From: Taudactylus pleione
Taxonomy: Eukaryota; Chordata; Amphibia; Anura; Myobatrachidae
Length of the DNA stretch: 64,000 nt
Direction: 5' to 3'
NCBI GenBank assembly: GCA_031769625.1
Contig: JAUIMM010000687.1
Coordinates: forward strand, 30,492 to 94,491
Both the position numbers and the translations under genes were made by a program. Positions 22,325 to 36,378 of this stretch are shown here, piece after piece. The notes below the pieces were generated by a model. It was not told where the DNA came from. It saw only the letters and a list, made by a program, of their open reading frames with translations, and searched no databases. The first letter of the stretch is position 1. The number at the start of each line of letters is the position of its first letter.

Positions 22325-22633
22325 CTGGGGTGGGAGGAGTGCTAGTGTTTTAGGGATGATTTTTTTGTAGTATGTATATAATTTGTTTAAGGGGTGGTGT
22401 TATTTCAGTGATAGTACTTATTGGTGTTTTTGTTATTAATAAGTTTTGTGGAAAGGATCTATGTCTTTGTTTGTTGTTTTTTTTTTCTGGTAAGTTAATA
22501 TGATGTACAGTAATTGGAATTTTTCTTTTGGTGGATGAAACCTAATGATGAGTTGTTAGATACTTCAAACAGTGGCTGTATCCCTTTTGGGAATGGAGAA
22601 GTTATCTTACACCTGAACGGTTTCAAAATAAAA
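22325..22633 (+). other. E2 3' UTR and short A-rich tail
   Basis: About 300 bp of 3' UTR ending ...GGTTTC and then AAAATAAAA before TGTAACAAAG of the host unit. The tail itself forms an AATAAA hexamer. The T run near 22480 is one base longer than in E1. Confidence 0.8.
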
Positions 22634-22976
22634 TGTAACAAAGTTGGAGTTTGTTCCCAAGCCTAGTGTTGGATGGGAGCCTGCAGACCCTTGTATTCTA
22701 AGGAGCCTTTTGGCGCCATGGATGTCAAAGATGGGCTTCATGGTTCTGACTTGATGGGGAGAAATGAGGCTCATGTGCCCAGTGCATTTTTGCTGTTTCT
22801 TGAATGATTGGAGCACTCCCCTAGGTCACTTCAGGCCTAACGGCATGATGCTGTACTGCTGCAGCCAATAGGTTTTGCTTGGTACTGTGGAAAAATCTAC
22901 CATGATCCAATACAGGGAAGCCTTAGTTCTAGACAGCGCTGTAGTGCATAACCACAACCTCAAGAACATCACGGGT

Positions 22977-23037
<61 letters not shown>

Positions 23038-24187
23038 TTTTTTTTTATTATTATTGTTTTTTACAGAAGCCATAGAAGGATGCTCCAATCACCCAGGAGA
23101 GTGTAAAAGCATGCTGTGCAAATAAGCACCATTTCTCTTTAACCCACAAAAGCCAAAGACCCATCATCACAGAGCACCAGGGTACACCTTAGATTCAGGG
23201 TCTTCAGGCTCTCTTATGTCTCAAAGCTTGGGGGCTGCGCTTCTGATTTGGTACTTATCAGACACAAGCAGCTACCTCACATAGAGAGACATTGATAATT
23301 GCTGATGAACACAATGGGTAGTTTAAATCATATACTATTACAATTAGGGAGAGCTATTTTTAAATAAAAAATAAATACATGTATATATTTATTAGAATTT
23401 CCAGTACTTATCATATGCTAATTACCAGTAATTCAATGCTTAAATGTTAACTAAGCAGATAGATAGCGCACACATTACTTCATTTATAAGCATAAAGTTT
23501 AGCTGCAAAGTATTTTGCATATATACAAATTATGTTGCAGCTGGTACATTTTAAGTGTAAATGAAGTAATATTTGCACTGTTTGCCCACTTAGTTGACTT
23601 TAAAAGATTAAATATATGATGCTTAGCATATGGTAAGTATTATAAATGTAAACACATATACATTGATTTATAATGGTATTTGATATAAAGTGGTTTATAA
23701 AAAGATTATTTATGCTTTGTTCTCAAGTATGGTCAGCTCATTGGGTCAGAGCTTGGGCTGGTAGTTAGAAACTGCAGCAGTAAATTAGGAGCATGGTATC
23801 TAGGAGACAGCACTGCAACTCCAAACCAAACAGCAGATGCACCCCTGTATTTGTGTCCTTTTCTCCGATATATGTTTTTTCATTTGGCCTGGTTCAATTT
23901 CCCCCCCATGCTTTCCTTCTCCTTTTTAATCTACACTTTAATTTCTTTGATTTAATGTTACCAAAAGAGAGCAGAGGATTTCAATGTCATTTAGAGCCTT
24001 GGAGTTATTACTTTTTTTTTCAATTCATCTCTATGTTATCAATTTAACATATGCAGACTTTTTTCCCTCCCTCTCTTTCTCTCTGGGTGCATGATTTGTG
24101 AATGCACTGCCTCCTGCAAGCCTCTGCCACATCCACAAACCAACTGGCAGCCTTTCTTTCTTCATGTCTTCTCTCGGCAGTTAATCA

Positions 24188-25642
24188 GACAGTCTAGAAC
24201 CTTAATTGGAATGTTAACAGTGTTTACAGAATGTTCAGGAGTCTACGGAATATTCATACTGTCCACAGAATGTTCAGGAGTGGCTGCCATGCAGTCACCA
24301 TGGCATTAGAATGTAAACAGTCAGCTAGCAGATTCTGCCACTATAACAACATTCTTCTATGATGTCACAATCTACTGCTGCTTATAACCATTGCACTTCC
24401 TTGAAGAAGCCCACTTGAGGGAGACAAAGACCTCAAGATTCATCATATCACTGCTTGTTCTTGCAAATGGAGAAAATGAATGCCTCCAGCTGGTCCAAAG
24501 TCAAACAATGAGGAAAATTCAAGCATTACACACCTAAAATATATTTTCAAAATATGACAGAAATTATCTGAATAGTAAATGTGAACTACTCTAGCATATT
24601 TTGCCTCAATATAGAAATGTAACAAATATCCAAGTTGTTGGAAGTAATGGAGAGCAATTCATGCCTCCAACAGTTGTATCCATGTTGTTGCCCCTGCAAT
24701 GGTGCGAAAAAGTCAAAACCGGAGACCTGATAAACAATTTCCAAATGGCATTGCAGAAGTGTCATAGGGGTTGGATAATCATAACACAATAGAATATATT
24801 CATTATTTAATTAGCCAATCCTCCGCAAATACATCCACTTTACAGGGACTTTGACTTTAGTCCCAGAATTAGGCCTGAATAGAGGCAGATAAATGGAGAC
24901 AAGACATGGAGGCACAATGCGACACCAAAAGATCAGTCCTCTTCTTATCAGTTGTTTAATGAATCATATGAAGTGTTTATAAATGCAAAAGTGCAAACAG
25001 GTGAGTGCAGCAGCAGGTTGTATTGACATGTGATTGTAGAACAAGCACTGGGGGCATAGGCCTCATTTCTCCCCATCCCCTCAGAGCAAAATGGCCCCCA
25101 TTGAGGGGAAAAAAATGAATCTTCAGGTCCCCCTTCACCGATACTAGTGGGACCCATGAGCACCCTTGATCCCTGGAGCCATTTTTTTTCAATAAATGGT
25201 CTCCTTAATTGTAATGGCATATGATTTATACTACCCCTAATGGTATTTGTGATTTCTGTTCCTTTCTTCCACATGTTACATGGCTACTTTTGTATGTGAT
25301 GTAACAAAGTTGGAGTTTGTTCCCAAGCCTAGTGTTGGATGGGAGCCTGCAGACCCTTGTATTCTAAGGAGCCTTTTGGCGCCATGGATGTCAAAGATGG
25401 GCTTCATGGTTCTGACTTGATGGGGAGAAATGAGGCTCATGTGCCCAGTGCATTTTTGCTGTTTCTTGAATGATTGGAGCACTCCCCTAGGTCACTTCAG
25501 GCCTAACGGCATGATGCTGTACTGCTGCAGCCAATAGGTTTTGCTTGGTACTGTGGAAAAATCTACCATGATCCAATACAGGGAAGCCTTAGTTCTAGAC
25601 AGCGCTGTAGTGCATAACCACAACCTCAAGAACATCACGGGT

Positions 25643-25689
<47 letters not shown>

Positions 25690-26843
25690 TATTTTTTTTT
25701 TTATTATTATTGTTTTTTACAGAAGCCATAGAAGGATGCTCCAATCACCCAGGAGAGTGTAAAAGCATGCTGTGCAAATAAGCACCATTTCTCTTTAACC
25801 CACAAAAGCCAAAGACCCATCATCACAGAGCACCAGGGTACACCTTAGATTCAGGGTCTTCAGGCTCTCTTATGTCTCAAAGCTTGGGGGCTGCGCTTCT
25901 GATTTGGTACTTATCAGACACAAGCAGCTACCTCACATAGAGAGACATTGATAATTGCTGATGAACACAATGGGTAGTTTAAATCATATACTATTACAAT
26001 TAGGGAGAGCTATTTTTAAATAAAAAATAAATACATGTATATATTTATTAGAATTTCCAGTACTTATCATATGCTAATTACCAGTAATTCAATGCTTAAA
26101 TGTTAACTAAGCAGATAGATAGCGCACACATTACTTCATTTATAAGCATAAAGTTTAGCTGCAAAGTATTTTGCATATATACAAATTATGTTGCAGCTGG
26201 TACATTTTAAGTGTAAATGAAGTAATATTTGCACTGTTTGCCCACTTAGTTGACTTTAAAAGATTAAATATATGATGCTTAGCATATGGTAAGTATTATA
26301 AATGTAAACACATATACATTGATTTATAATGGTATTTGATATAAAGTGGTTTATAAAAAGATTATTTATGCTTTGTTCTCAAGTATGGTCAGCTCATTGG
26401 GTCAGAGCTTGGGCTGGTAGTTAGAAACTGCAGCAGTAAATTAGGAGCATGGTATCTAGGAGACAGCACTGCAACTCCAAACCAAACAGCAGATGCACCC
26501 CTGTATTTGTGTCCTTTTCTCCGATATATGTTTTTTCATTTGGCCTGGTTCAATTTCCCCCCCATGCTTTCCTTCTCCTTTTTAATCTACACTTTAATTT
26601 CTTTGATTTAATGTTACCAAAAGAGAGCAGAGGATTTCAATGTCATTTAGAGCCTTGGAGTTATTACTTTTTTTTTCAATTCATCTCTATGTTATCAATT
26701 TAACATATGCAGACTTTTTTCCCTCCCTCTCTTTCTCTCTGGGTGCATGATTTGTGAATGCACTGCCTCCTGCAAGCCTCTGCCACATCCACAAACCAAC
26801 TGGCAGCCTTTCTTTCTTCATGTCTTCTCTCGGCAGTTAATCA
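24188..26843. repeat. Array unit 6 (empty LINE site)
   Basis: A 2,656-bp copy with (TA)17 at 25645-25678 and the empty site at 25298. It is very close to units 12, 13 and 16, which have the same TA count, and can serve as the consensus unit. No gene recognised. Confidence 0.95.
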
Positions 26844-28298
26844 GACAGTCTAGAACCTTAATTGGAATGTTAACAGTGTTTACAGAATGTTCAGGAGTCT
26901 ACGGAATATTCATACTGTCCACAGAATGTTCAGGAGTGGCTGCCATGCAGTCACCATGGCATTAGAATGTAAACAGTCAGCTAGCAGATTCTGCCACTAT
27001 AACAACATTCTTCTATGATGTCACAATCTACTGCTGCTTATAACCATTGCACTTCCTTGAAGAAGCCCACTTGAGGGAGACAAAGACCTCAAGATTCATC
27101 ATATCACTGCTTGTTCTTGCAAATGGAGAAAATGAATGCCTCCAGCTGGTCCAAAGTCAAACAATGAGGAAAATTCAAGCATTACACACCTAAAATATAT
27201 TTTCAAAATATGACAGAAATTATCTGAATAGTAAATGTGAACTACTCTAGCATATTTTGCCTCAATATAGAAATGTAACAAATATCCAAGTTGTTGGAAG
27301 TAATGGAGAGCAATTCATGCCTCCAACAGTTGTATCCATGTTGTTGCCCCTGCAATGGTGCGAAAAAGTCAAAACCGGAGACCTGATAAACAATTTCCAA
27401 ATGGCATTGCAGAAGTGTCATAGGGGTTGGATAATCATAACACAATAGAATATATTCATTATTTAATTAGCCAATCCTCCGCAAATACATCCACTTTACA
27501 GGGACTTTGACTTTAGTCCCAGAATTAGGCCTGAATAGAGGCAGATAAATGGAGACAAGACATGGAGGCACAATGCGACACCAAAAGATCAGTCCTCTTC
27601 TTATCAGTTGTTTAATGAATCATATGAAGTGTTTATAAATGCAAAAGTGCAAACAGGTGAGTGCAGCAGCAGGTTGTATTGACATGTGATTGTAGAACAA
27701 GCACTGGGGGCATAGGCCTCATTTCTCCCCATCCCCTCAGAGCAAAATGGCCCCCATTGAGGGGAAAAAAATGAATCTTCAGGTCCCCCTTCACCGATAC
27801 TAGTGGGACCCATGAGCACCCTTGATCCCTGGAGCCATTTTTTTTCAATAAATGGTCTCCTTAATTGTAATGGCATATGATTTATACTACCCCTAATGGT
27901 ATTTGTGATTTCTGTTCCTTTCTTCCACATGTTACATGGCTACTTTTGTATGTGATGTAACAAAGTTGGAGTTTGTTCCCAAGCCTAGTGTTGGATGGGA
28001 GCCTGCAGACCCTTGTATTCTAAGGAGCCTTTTGGCGCCATGGATGTCAAAGATGGGCTTCATGGTTCTGACTTGATGGGGAGAAATGAGGCTCATGTGC
28101 CCAGTGCATTTTTGCTGTTTCTTGAATGATTGGAGCACTCCCCTAGGTCACTTCAGGCCTAACGGCATGATGCTGTACTGCTGCAGCCAATAGGTTTTGC
28201 TTGGTACTGTGGAAAAATCTACCATGATCCAATACAGGGAAGCCTTAGTTCTAGACAGCGCTGTAGTGCATAACCACAACCTCAAGAACATCACGGGT

Positions 28299-28379
<81 letters not shown>

Positions 28380-29533
28380 TATTTTTTTTTTTATTATTAT
28401 TGTTTTTTACAGAAGCCATAGAAGGATGCTCCAATCACCCAGGAGAGTGTAAAAGCATGCTGTGCAAATAAGCACCATTTCTCTTTAACCCACAAAAGCC
28501 AAAGACCCATCATCACAGAGCACCAGGGTACACCTTAGATTCAGGGTCTTCAGGCTCTCTTATGTCTCAAAGCTTGGGGGCTGCGCTTCTGATTTGGTAC
28601 TTATCAGACACAAGCAGCTACCTCACATAGAGAGACATTGATAATTGCTGATGAACACAATGGGTAGTTTAAATCATATACTATTACAATTAGGGAGAGC
28701 TATTTTTAAATAAAAAATAAATACATGTATATATTTATTAGAATTTCCAGTACTTATCATATGCTAATTACCAGTAATTCAATGCTTAAATGTTAACTAA
28801 GCAGATAGATAGCGCACACATTACTTCATTTATAAGCATAAAGTTTAGCTGCAAAGTATTTTGCATATATACAAATTATGTTGCAGCTGGTACATTTTAA
28901 GTGTAAATGAAGTAATATTTGCACTGTTTGCCCACTTAGTTGACTTTAAAAGATTAAATATATGATGCTTAGCATATGGTAAGTATTATAAATGTAAACA
29001 CATATACATTGATTTATAATGGTATTTGATATAAAGTGGTTTATAAAAAGATTATTTATGCTTTGTTCTCAAGTATGGTCAGCTCATTGGGTCAGAGCTT
29101 GGGCTGGTAGTTAGAAACTGCAGCAGTAAATTAGGAGCATGGTATCTAGGAGACAGCACTGCAACTCCAAACCAAACAGCAGATGCACCCCTGTATTTGT
29201 GTCCTTTTCTCCGATATATGTTTTTTCATTTGGCCTGGTTCAATTTCCCCCCCATGCTTTCCTTCTCCTTTTTAATCTACACTTTAATTTCTTTGATTTA
29301 ATGTTACCAAAAGAGAGCAGAGGATTTCAATGTCATTTAGAGCCTTGGAGTTATTACTTTTTTTTTCAATTCATCTCTATGTTATCAATTTAACATATGC
29401 AGACTTTTTTCCCTCCCTCTCTTTCTCTCTGGGTGCATGATTTGTGAATGCACTGCCTCCTGCAAGCCTCTGCCACATCCACAAACCAACTGGCAGCCTT
29501 TCTTTCTTCATGTCTTCTCTCGGCAGTTAATCA
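26844..29533. repeat. Array unit 7 (empty LINE site, longest TA tract)
   Basis: A 2,690-bp copy, the longest empty unit, because of a pure (TA)34 run at 28301-28368. The site is empty at 27954. Apart from the microsatellite it follows the consensus. Confidence 0.95.
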
Positions 29534-31008
29534 GACAGTCTAGAACCTTAATTGGAATGTTAACAGTGTTTACAGAATGTTCAGGAGTCTACGGAATATT
29601 CATACTGTCCACAGAATGTTCAGGAGTGGCTGCCATGCAGTCACCATGGCATTAGAATGTAAACAGTCAGCTAGCAGATTCTGCCACTATAACAACATTC
29701 TTCTATGATGTCACAATCTACTGCTGCTTATAACCATTGCACTTCCTTGAAGAAGCCCACTTGAGGGAGACAAAGACCTCAAGATTCATCATATCACTGC
29801 TTGTTCTTGCAAATGGAGAAAATGAATGCCTCCAGCTGGTCCAAAGTCAAACAATGAGGAAAATTCAAGCATTACACACCTAAAATATATTTTCAAAATA
29901 TGACAGAAATTATCTGAATAGTAAATGTGAACTACTCTAGCATATTTTGCCTCAATATAGAAATGTAACAAATATCCAAGTTGTTGGAAGTAATGGAGAG
30001 CAATTCATGCCTCCAACAGTTGTATCCATGTTGTTGCCCCTGCAATGGTGCGAAAAAGTCAAAACCGGAGACCTGATAAACAATTTCCAAATGGCATTGC
30101 AGAAGTGTCATAGGGGTTGGATAATCATAACACAATAGAATATATTCATTATTTAATTAGCCAATCCTCCGCAAATACATCCACTTTACAGGGACTTTGA
30201 CTTTAGTCCCAGAATTAGGCCTGAATAGAGGCAGATAAATGGAGACAAGACATGGAGGCACAATGCGACACCAAAAGATCAGTCCTCTTCTTATCAGTTG
30301 TTTAATGAATCATATGAAGTGTTTATAAATGCAAAAGTGCAAACAGGTGAGTGCAGCAGCAGGTTGTATTGACATGTGATTGTAGAACAAGCACTGGGGG
30401 CATAGGCCTCATTTCTCCCCATCCCCTCAGAGCAAAATGGCCCCCATTGAGGGGAAAAAAATGAATCTTCAGGTCCCCCTTCACCGATACTAGTGGGACC
30501 CATGAGCACCCTTGATCCCTGGAGCCATTTTTTTTCAATAAATGGTCTCCTTAATTGTAATGGCATATGATTTATACTACCCCTAATGGTATTTGTGATT
30601 TCTGTTCCTTTCTTCCACATGTTACATGGCTACTTTTGTATGTGATGTAACAAAGTTGGAGTTTGTTCCCAAGCCTAGTGTTGGATGGGAGCCTGCAGAC
30701 CCTTGTATTCTAAGGAGCCTTTTGGCGCCATGGATGTCAAAGATGGGCTTCATGGTTCTGACTTGATGGGGAGAAATGAGGCTCATGTGCCCAGTGCATT
30801 TTTGCTGTTTCTTGAATGATTGGAGCACTCCCCTAGGTCACTTCAGGCCTAACGGCATGATGCTGTACTGCTGCAGCCAATAGGTTTTGCTTGGTACTGT
30901 GGAAAAATCTACCATGATCCAATACAGGGAAGCCTTAGTTCTAGACAGCGCTGTAGTGCATAACCACAACCTCAAGAACATCACGGGTCCTATATATATA
31001 TATATATA

Positions 31009-31053
<45 letters not shown>

Positions 31054-32205
31054 TATTTTTTTTTTTATTATTATTGTTTTTTACAGAAGCCATAGAAGGA
31101 TGCTCCAATCACCCAGGAGAGTGTAAAAGCATGCTGTGCAAATAAGCACCATTTCTCTTTAACCCACAAAAGCCAAAGACCCATCATCACAGAGCACCAG
31201 GGTACACCTTAGATTCAGGGTCTTCAGGCTCTCTTATGTCTCAAAGCTTGGGGGCTGCGCTTCTGATTTGGTACTTATCAGACACAAGCAGCTACCTCAC
31301 ATAGAGAGACATTGATAATTGCCTGAACACAATGGGTAGTTTAAATCATATACTATTACAATTAGGGAGAGCTATTTTTAAATAAAAAATAAATACATGT
31401 ATATATTTATTAGAATTTCCAGTACTTATCATATGCTAATTACCAGTAATTCAATGCTTAAATGTTAACTAAGCAGATAGATAGCGCACACATTACTTCA
31501 TTTATAAGCATAAAGTTTAGCTGCAAAGTATTTTGCATATATACAAATTATGTTGCAGCTGGTACATTTTAAGTGTAAATGAAGTAATATTTGCACTGTT
31601 TGCCCACTTAGTTGACTTTAAAAGATTAAATATATGATGCTTAGCATATGGTAAGTATTATAAATGTAAACACATATACATTGATTTATAATGGTATTTG
31701 ATATAAAGTGGTTTATAAAAAGATTATTTATGCTTTGTTCTCAAGTATGGTCAGCTCATTGGGTCAGAGCTTGGGCTGGTAGTTAGAAACTGCAGCAGTA
31801 AATTAGGAGCATGGTATCTAGGAGACAGCACTGCAACTCCAAACCAAACAGCAGATGCACCCCTGTATTTGTGTCCTTTTCTCCGATATATGTTTTTTCA
31901 TTTGGCCTGGTTCAATTTCCCCCCCATGCTTTCCTTCTCCTTTTTAATCTACACTTTAATTTCTTTGATTTAATGTTACCAAAAGAGAGCAGAGGATTTC
32001 AATGTCATTTAGAGCCTTGGAGTTATTACTTTTTTTTTCAATTCATCTCTATGTTATCAATTTAACATATGCAGACTTTTTTCCCTCCCTCTCTTTCTCT
32101 CTGGGTGCATGATTTGTGAATGCACTGCCTCCTGCAAGCCTCTGCCACATCCACAAACCAACTGGCAGCCTTTCTTTCTTCATGTCTTCTCTCGGCAGTT
32201 AATCA
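29534..32205. repeat. Array unit 8 (empty LINE site)
   Basis: A 2,672-bp copy. The TA tract is interrupted by a C: (TA)9 at 30991-31008, then TC, then (TA)16. Near 31320 it reads AATTGCCTGAACAC where others have AATTGCTGATGAACAC. Both features are shared only with unit 9. The site is empty at 30644. Confidence 0.95.
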
Positions 32206-33680
32206 GACAGTCTAGAACCTTAATTGGAATGTTAACAGTGTTTACAGAATGTTCAGGAGTCTACGGAATATTCATACTGTCCACAGAATGTTCAGGAGTG
32301 GCTGCCATGCAGTCACCATGGCATTAGAATGTAAACAGTCAGCTAGCAGATTCTGCCACTATAACAACATTCTTCTATGATGTCACAATCTACTGCTGCT
32401 TATAACCATTGCACTTCCTTGAAGAAGCCCACTTGAGGGAGACAAAGACCTCAAGATTCATCATATCACTGCTTGTTCTTGCAAATGGAGAAAATGAATG
32501 CCTCCAGCTGGTCCAAAGTCAAACAATGAGGAAAATTCAAGCATTACACACCTAAAATATATTTTCAAAATATGACAGAAATTATCTGAATAGTAAATGT
32601 GAACTACTCTAGCATATTTTGCCTCAATATAGAAATGTAACAAATATCCAAGTTGTTGGAAGTAATGGAGAGCAATTCATGCCTCCAACAGTTGTATCCA
32701 TGTTGTTGCCCCTGCAATGGTGCGAAAAAGTCAAAACCGGAGACCTGATAAACAATTTCCAAATGGCATTGCAGAAGTGTCATAGGGGTTGGATAATCAT
32801 AACACAATAGAATATATTCATTATTTAATTAGCCAATCCTCCGCAAATACATCCACTTTACAGGGACTTTGACTTTAGTCCCAGAATTAGGCCTGAATAG
32901 AGGCAGATAAATGGAGACAAGACATGGAGGCACAATGCGACACCAAAAGATCAGTCCTCTTCTTATCAGTTGTTTAATGAATCATATGAAGTGTTTATAA
33001 ATGCAAAAGTGCAAACAGGTGAGTGCAGCAGCAGGTTGTATTGACATGTGATTGTAGAACAAGCACTGGGGGCATAGGCCTCATTTCTCCCCATCCCCTC
33101 AGAGCAAAATGGCCCCCATTGAGGGGAAAAAAATGAATCTTCAGGTCCCCCTTCACCGATACTAGTGGGACCCATGAGCACCCTTGATCCCTGGAGCCAT
33201 TTTTTTTCAATAAATGGTCTCCTTAATTGTAATGGCATATGATTTATACTACCCCTAATGGTATTTGTGATTTCTGTTCCTTTCTTCCACATGTTACATG
33301 GCTACTTTTGTATGTGATGTAACAAAGTTGGAGTTTGTTCCCAAGCCTAGTGTTGGATGGGAGCCTGCAGACCCTTGTATTCTAAGGAGCCTTTTGGCGC
33401 CATGGATGTCAAAGATGGGCTTCATGGTTCTGACTTGATGGGGAGAAATGAGGCTCATGTGCCCAGTGCATTTTTGCTGTTTCTTGAATGATTGGAGCAC
33501 TCCCCTAGGTCACTTCAGGCCTAACGGCATGATGCTGTACTGCTGCAGCCAATAGGTTTTGCTTGGTACTGTGGAAAAATCTACCATGATCCAATACAGG
33601 GAAGCCTTAGTTCTAGACAGCGCTGTAGTGCATAACCACAACCTCAAGAACATCACGGGTCCTATATATATATATATATA

Positions 33681-33722
<42 letters not shown>

Positions 33723-34874
33723 TATTTTTTTTTTTATTATTATTGTTTTTTACAGAAGCCATAGAAGGATGCTCCAATCACCCAGGAGAGTGTAAAAGCA
33801 TGCTGTGCAAATAAGCACCATTTCTCTTTAACCCACAAAAGCCAAAGACCCATCATCACAGAGCACCAGGGTACACCTTAGATTCAGGGTCTTCAGGCTC
33901 TCTTATGTCTCAAAGCTTGGGGGCTGCGCTTCTGATTTGGTACTTATCAGACACAAGCAGCTACCTCACATAGAGAGACATTGATAATTGCCTGAACACA
34001 ATGGGTAGTTTAAATCATATACTATTACAATTAGGGAGAGCTATTTTTAAATAAAAAATAAATACATGTATATATTTATTAGAATTTCCAGTACTTATCA
34101 TATGCTAATTACCAGTAATTCAATGCTTAAATGTTAACTAAGCAGATAGATAGCGCACACATTACTTCATTTATAAGCATAAAGTTTAGCTGCAAAGTAT
34201 TTTGCATATATACAAATTATGTTGCAGCTGGTACATTTTAAGTGTAAATGAAGTAATATTTGCACTGTTTGCCCACTTAGTTGACTTTAAAAGATTAAAT
34301 ATATGATGCTTAGCATATGGTAAGTATTATAAATGTAAACACATATACATTGATTTATAATGGTATTTGATATAAAGTGGTTTATAAAAAGATTATTTAT
34401 GCTTTGTTCTCAAGTATGGTCAGCTCATTGGGTCAGAGCTTGGGCTGGTAGTTAGAAACTGCAGCAGTAAATTAGGAGCATGGTATCTAGGAGACAGCAC
34501 TGCAACTCCAAACCAAACAGCAGATGCACCCCTGTATTTGTGTCCTTTTCTCCGATATATGTTTTTTCATTTGGCCTGGTTCAATTTCCCCCCCATGCTT
34601 TCCTTCTCCTTTTTAATCTACACTTTAATTTCTTTGATTTAATGTTACCAAAAGAGAGCAGAGGATTTCAATGTCATTTAGAGCCTTGGAGTTATTACTT
34701 TTTTTTTCAATTCATCTCTATGTTATCAATTTAACATATGCAGACTTTTTTCCCTCCCTCTCTTTCTCTCTGGGTGCATGATTTGTGAATGCACTGCCTC
34801 CTGCAAGCCTCTGCCACATCCACAAACCAACTGGCAGCCTTTCTTTCTTCATGTCTTCTCTCGGCAGTTAATCA
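32206..34874. repeat. Array unit 9 (empty LINE site)
   Basis: A 2,669-bp sister copy of unit 8: same C-interrupted TA tract ((TA)9 at 33663-33680, then (TA)15) and same small change near 33990. It differs at the tract end (TATTATATATATT). The site is empty at 33316. Confidence 0.95.
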
Positions 34875-36329
34875 GACAGTCTAGAACCTTAATTGGAATG
34901 TTAACAGTGTTTACAGAATGTTCAGGAGTCTACGGAATATTCATACTGTCCACAGAATGTTCAGGAGTGGCTGCCATGCAGTCACCATGGCATTAGAATG
35001 TAAACAGTCAGCTAGCAGATTCTGCCACTATAACAACATTCTTCTATGATGTCACAATCTACTGCTGCTTATAACCATTGCACTTCCTTGAAGAAGCCCA
35101 CTTGAGGGAGACAAAGACCTCAAGATTCATCATATCACTGCTTGTTCTTGCAAATGGAGAAAATGAATGCCTCCAGCTGGTCCAAAGTCAAACAATGAGG
35201 AAAATTCAAGCATTACACACCTAAAATATATTTTCAAAATATGACAGAAATTATCTGAATAGTAAATGTGAACTACTCTAGCATATTTTGCCTCAATATA
35301 GAAATGTAACAAATATCCAAGTTGTTGGAAGTAATGGAGAGCAATTCATGCCTCCAACAGTTGTATCCATGTTGTTGCCCCTGCAATGGTGCGAAAAAGT
35401 CAAAACCGGAGACCTGATAAACAATTTCCAAATGGCATTGCAGAAGTGTCATAGGGGTTGGATAATCATAACACAATAGAATATATTCATTATTTAATTA
35501 GCCAATCCTCCGCAAATACATCCACTTTACAGGGACTTTGACTTTAGTCCCAGAATTAGGCCTGAATAGAGGCAGATAAATGGAGACAAGACATGGAGGC
35601 ACAATGCGACACCAAAAGATCAGTCCTCTTCTTATCAGTTGTTTAATGAATCATATGAAGTGTTTATAAATGCAAAAGTGCAAACAGGTGAGTGCAGCAG
35701 CAGGTTGTATTGACATGTGATTGTAGAACAAGCACTGGGGGCATAGGCCTCATTTCTCCCCATCCCCTCAGAGCAAAATGGCCCCCATTGAGGGGAAAAA
35801 AATGAATCTTCAGGTCCCCCTTCACCGATACTAGTGGGACCCATGAGCACCCTTGATCCCTGGAGCCATTTTTTTTCAATAAATGGTCTCCTTAATTGTA
35901 ATGGCATATGATTTATACTACCCCTAATGGTATTTGTGATTTCTGTTCCTTTCTTCCACATGTTACATGGCTACTTTTGTATGTGATGTAACAAAGTTGG
36001 AGTTTGTTCCCAAGCCTAGTGTTGGATGGGAGCCTGCAGACCCTTGTATTCTAAGGAGCCTTTTGGCGCCATGGATGTCAAAGATGGGCTTCATGGTTCT
36101 GACTTGATGGGGAGAAATGAGGCTCATGTGCCCAGTGCATTTTTGCTGTTTCTTGAATGATTGGAGCACTCCCCTAGGTCACTTCAGGCCTAACGGCATG
36201 ATGCTGTACTGCTGCAGCCAATAGGTTTTGCTTGGTACTGTGGAAAAATCTACCATGATCCAATACAGGGAAGCCTTAGTTCTAGACAGCGCTGTAGTGC
36301 ATAACCACAACCTCAAGAACATCACGGGT

Positions 36330-36378
<49 letters not shown>

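Larger units (their letters stand above)
17197..22633 (+). mobile_element. E2: Tx1-clade LINE inserted directly behind E1
   Basis: A 5,437-bp copy with the same structure as E1, separated from the E1 poly(A) by only TGT (or ATGT). Its tail is short and impure (AAAATAAAA, 22625-22633), unlike E1 and E3/E4, which argues that it arose by its own retrotransposition event. Private changes include one substitution in ORF1, one in the RT domain, a 2-bp deletion in ORF2, and small 3' UTR changes (a longer T run, and CTTTTGG replacing CGTTTGG). It is probably inactive because ORF2 is broken. Confidence 0.9.
10623..24187. repeat. Array unit 5, split by two tandem LINE copies
   Basis: The left part of the unit runs 10623-11732 and the right part resumes at about 22634. 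Between them lie E1 and E2. Removing 11733-22633 leaves 2,664 bp, a normal unit length. The right part carries (TA)27 at 22979-23032, with no interruption before the T run. Confidence 0.95.
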
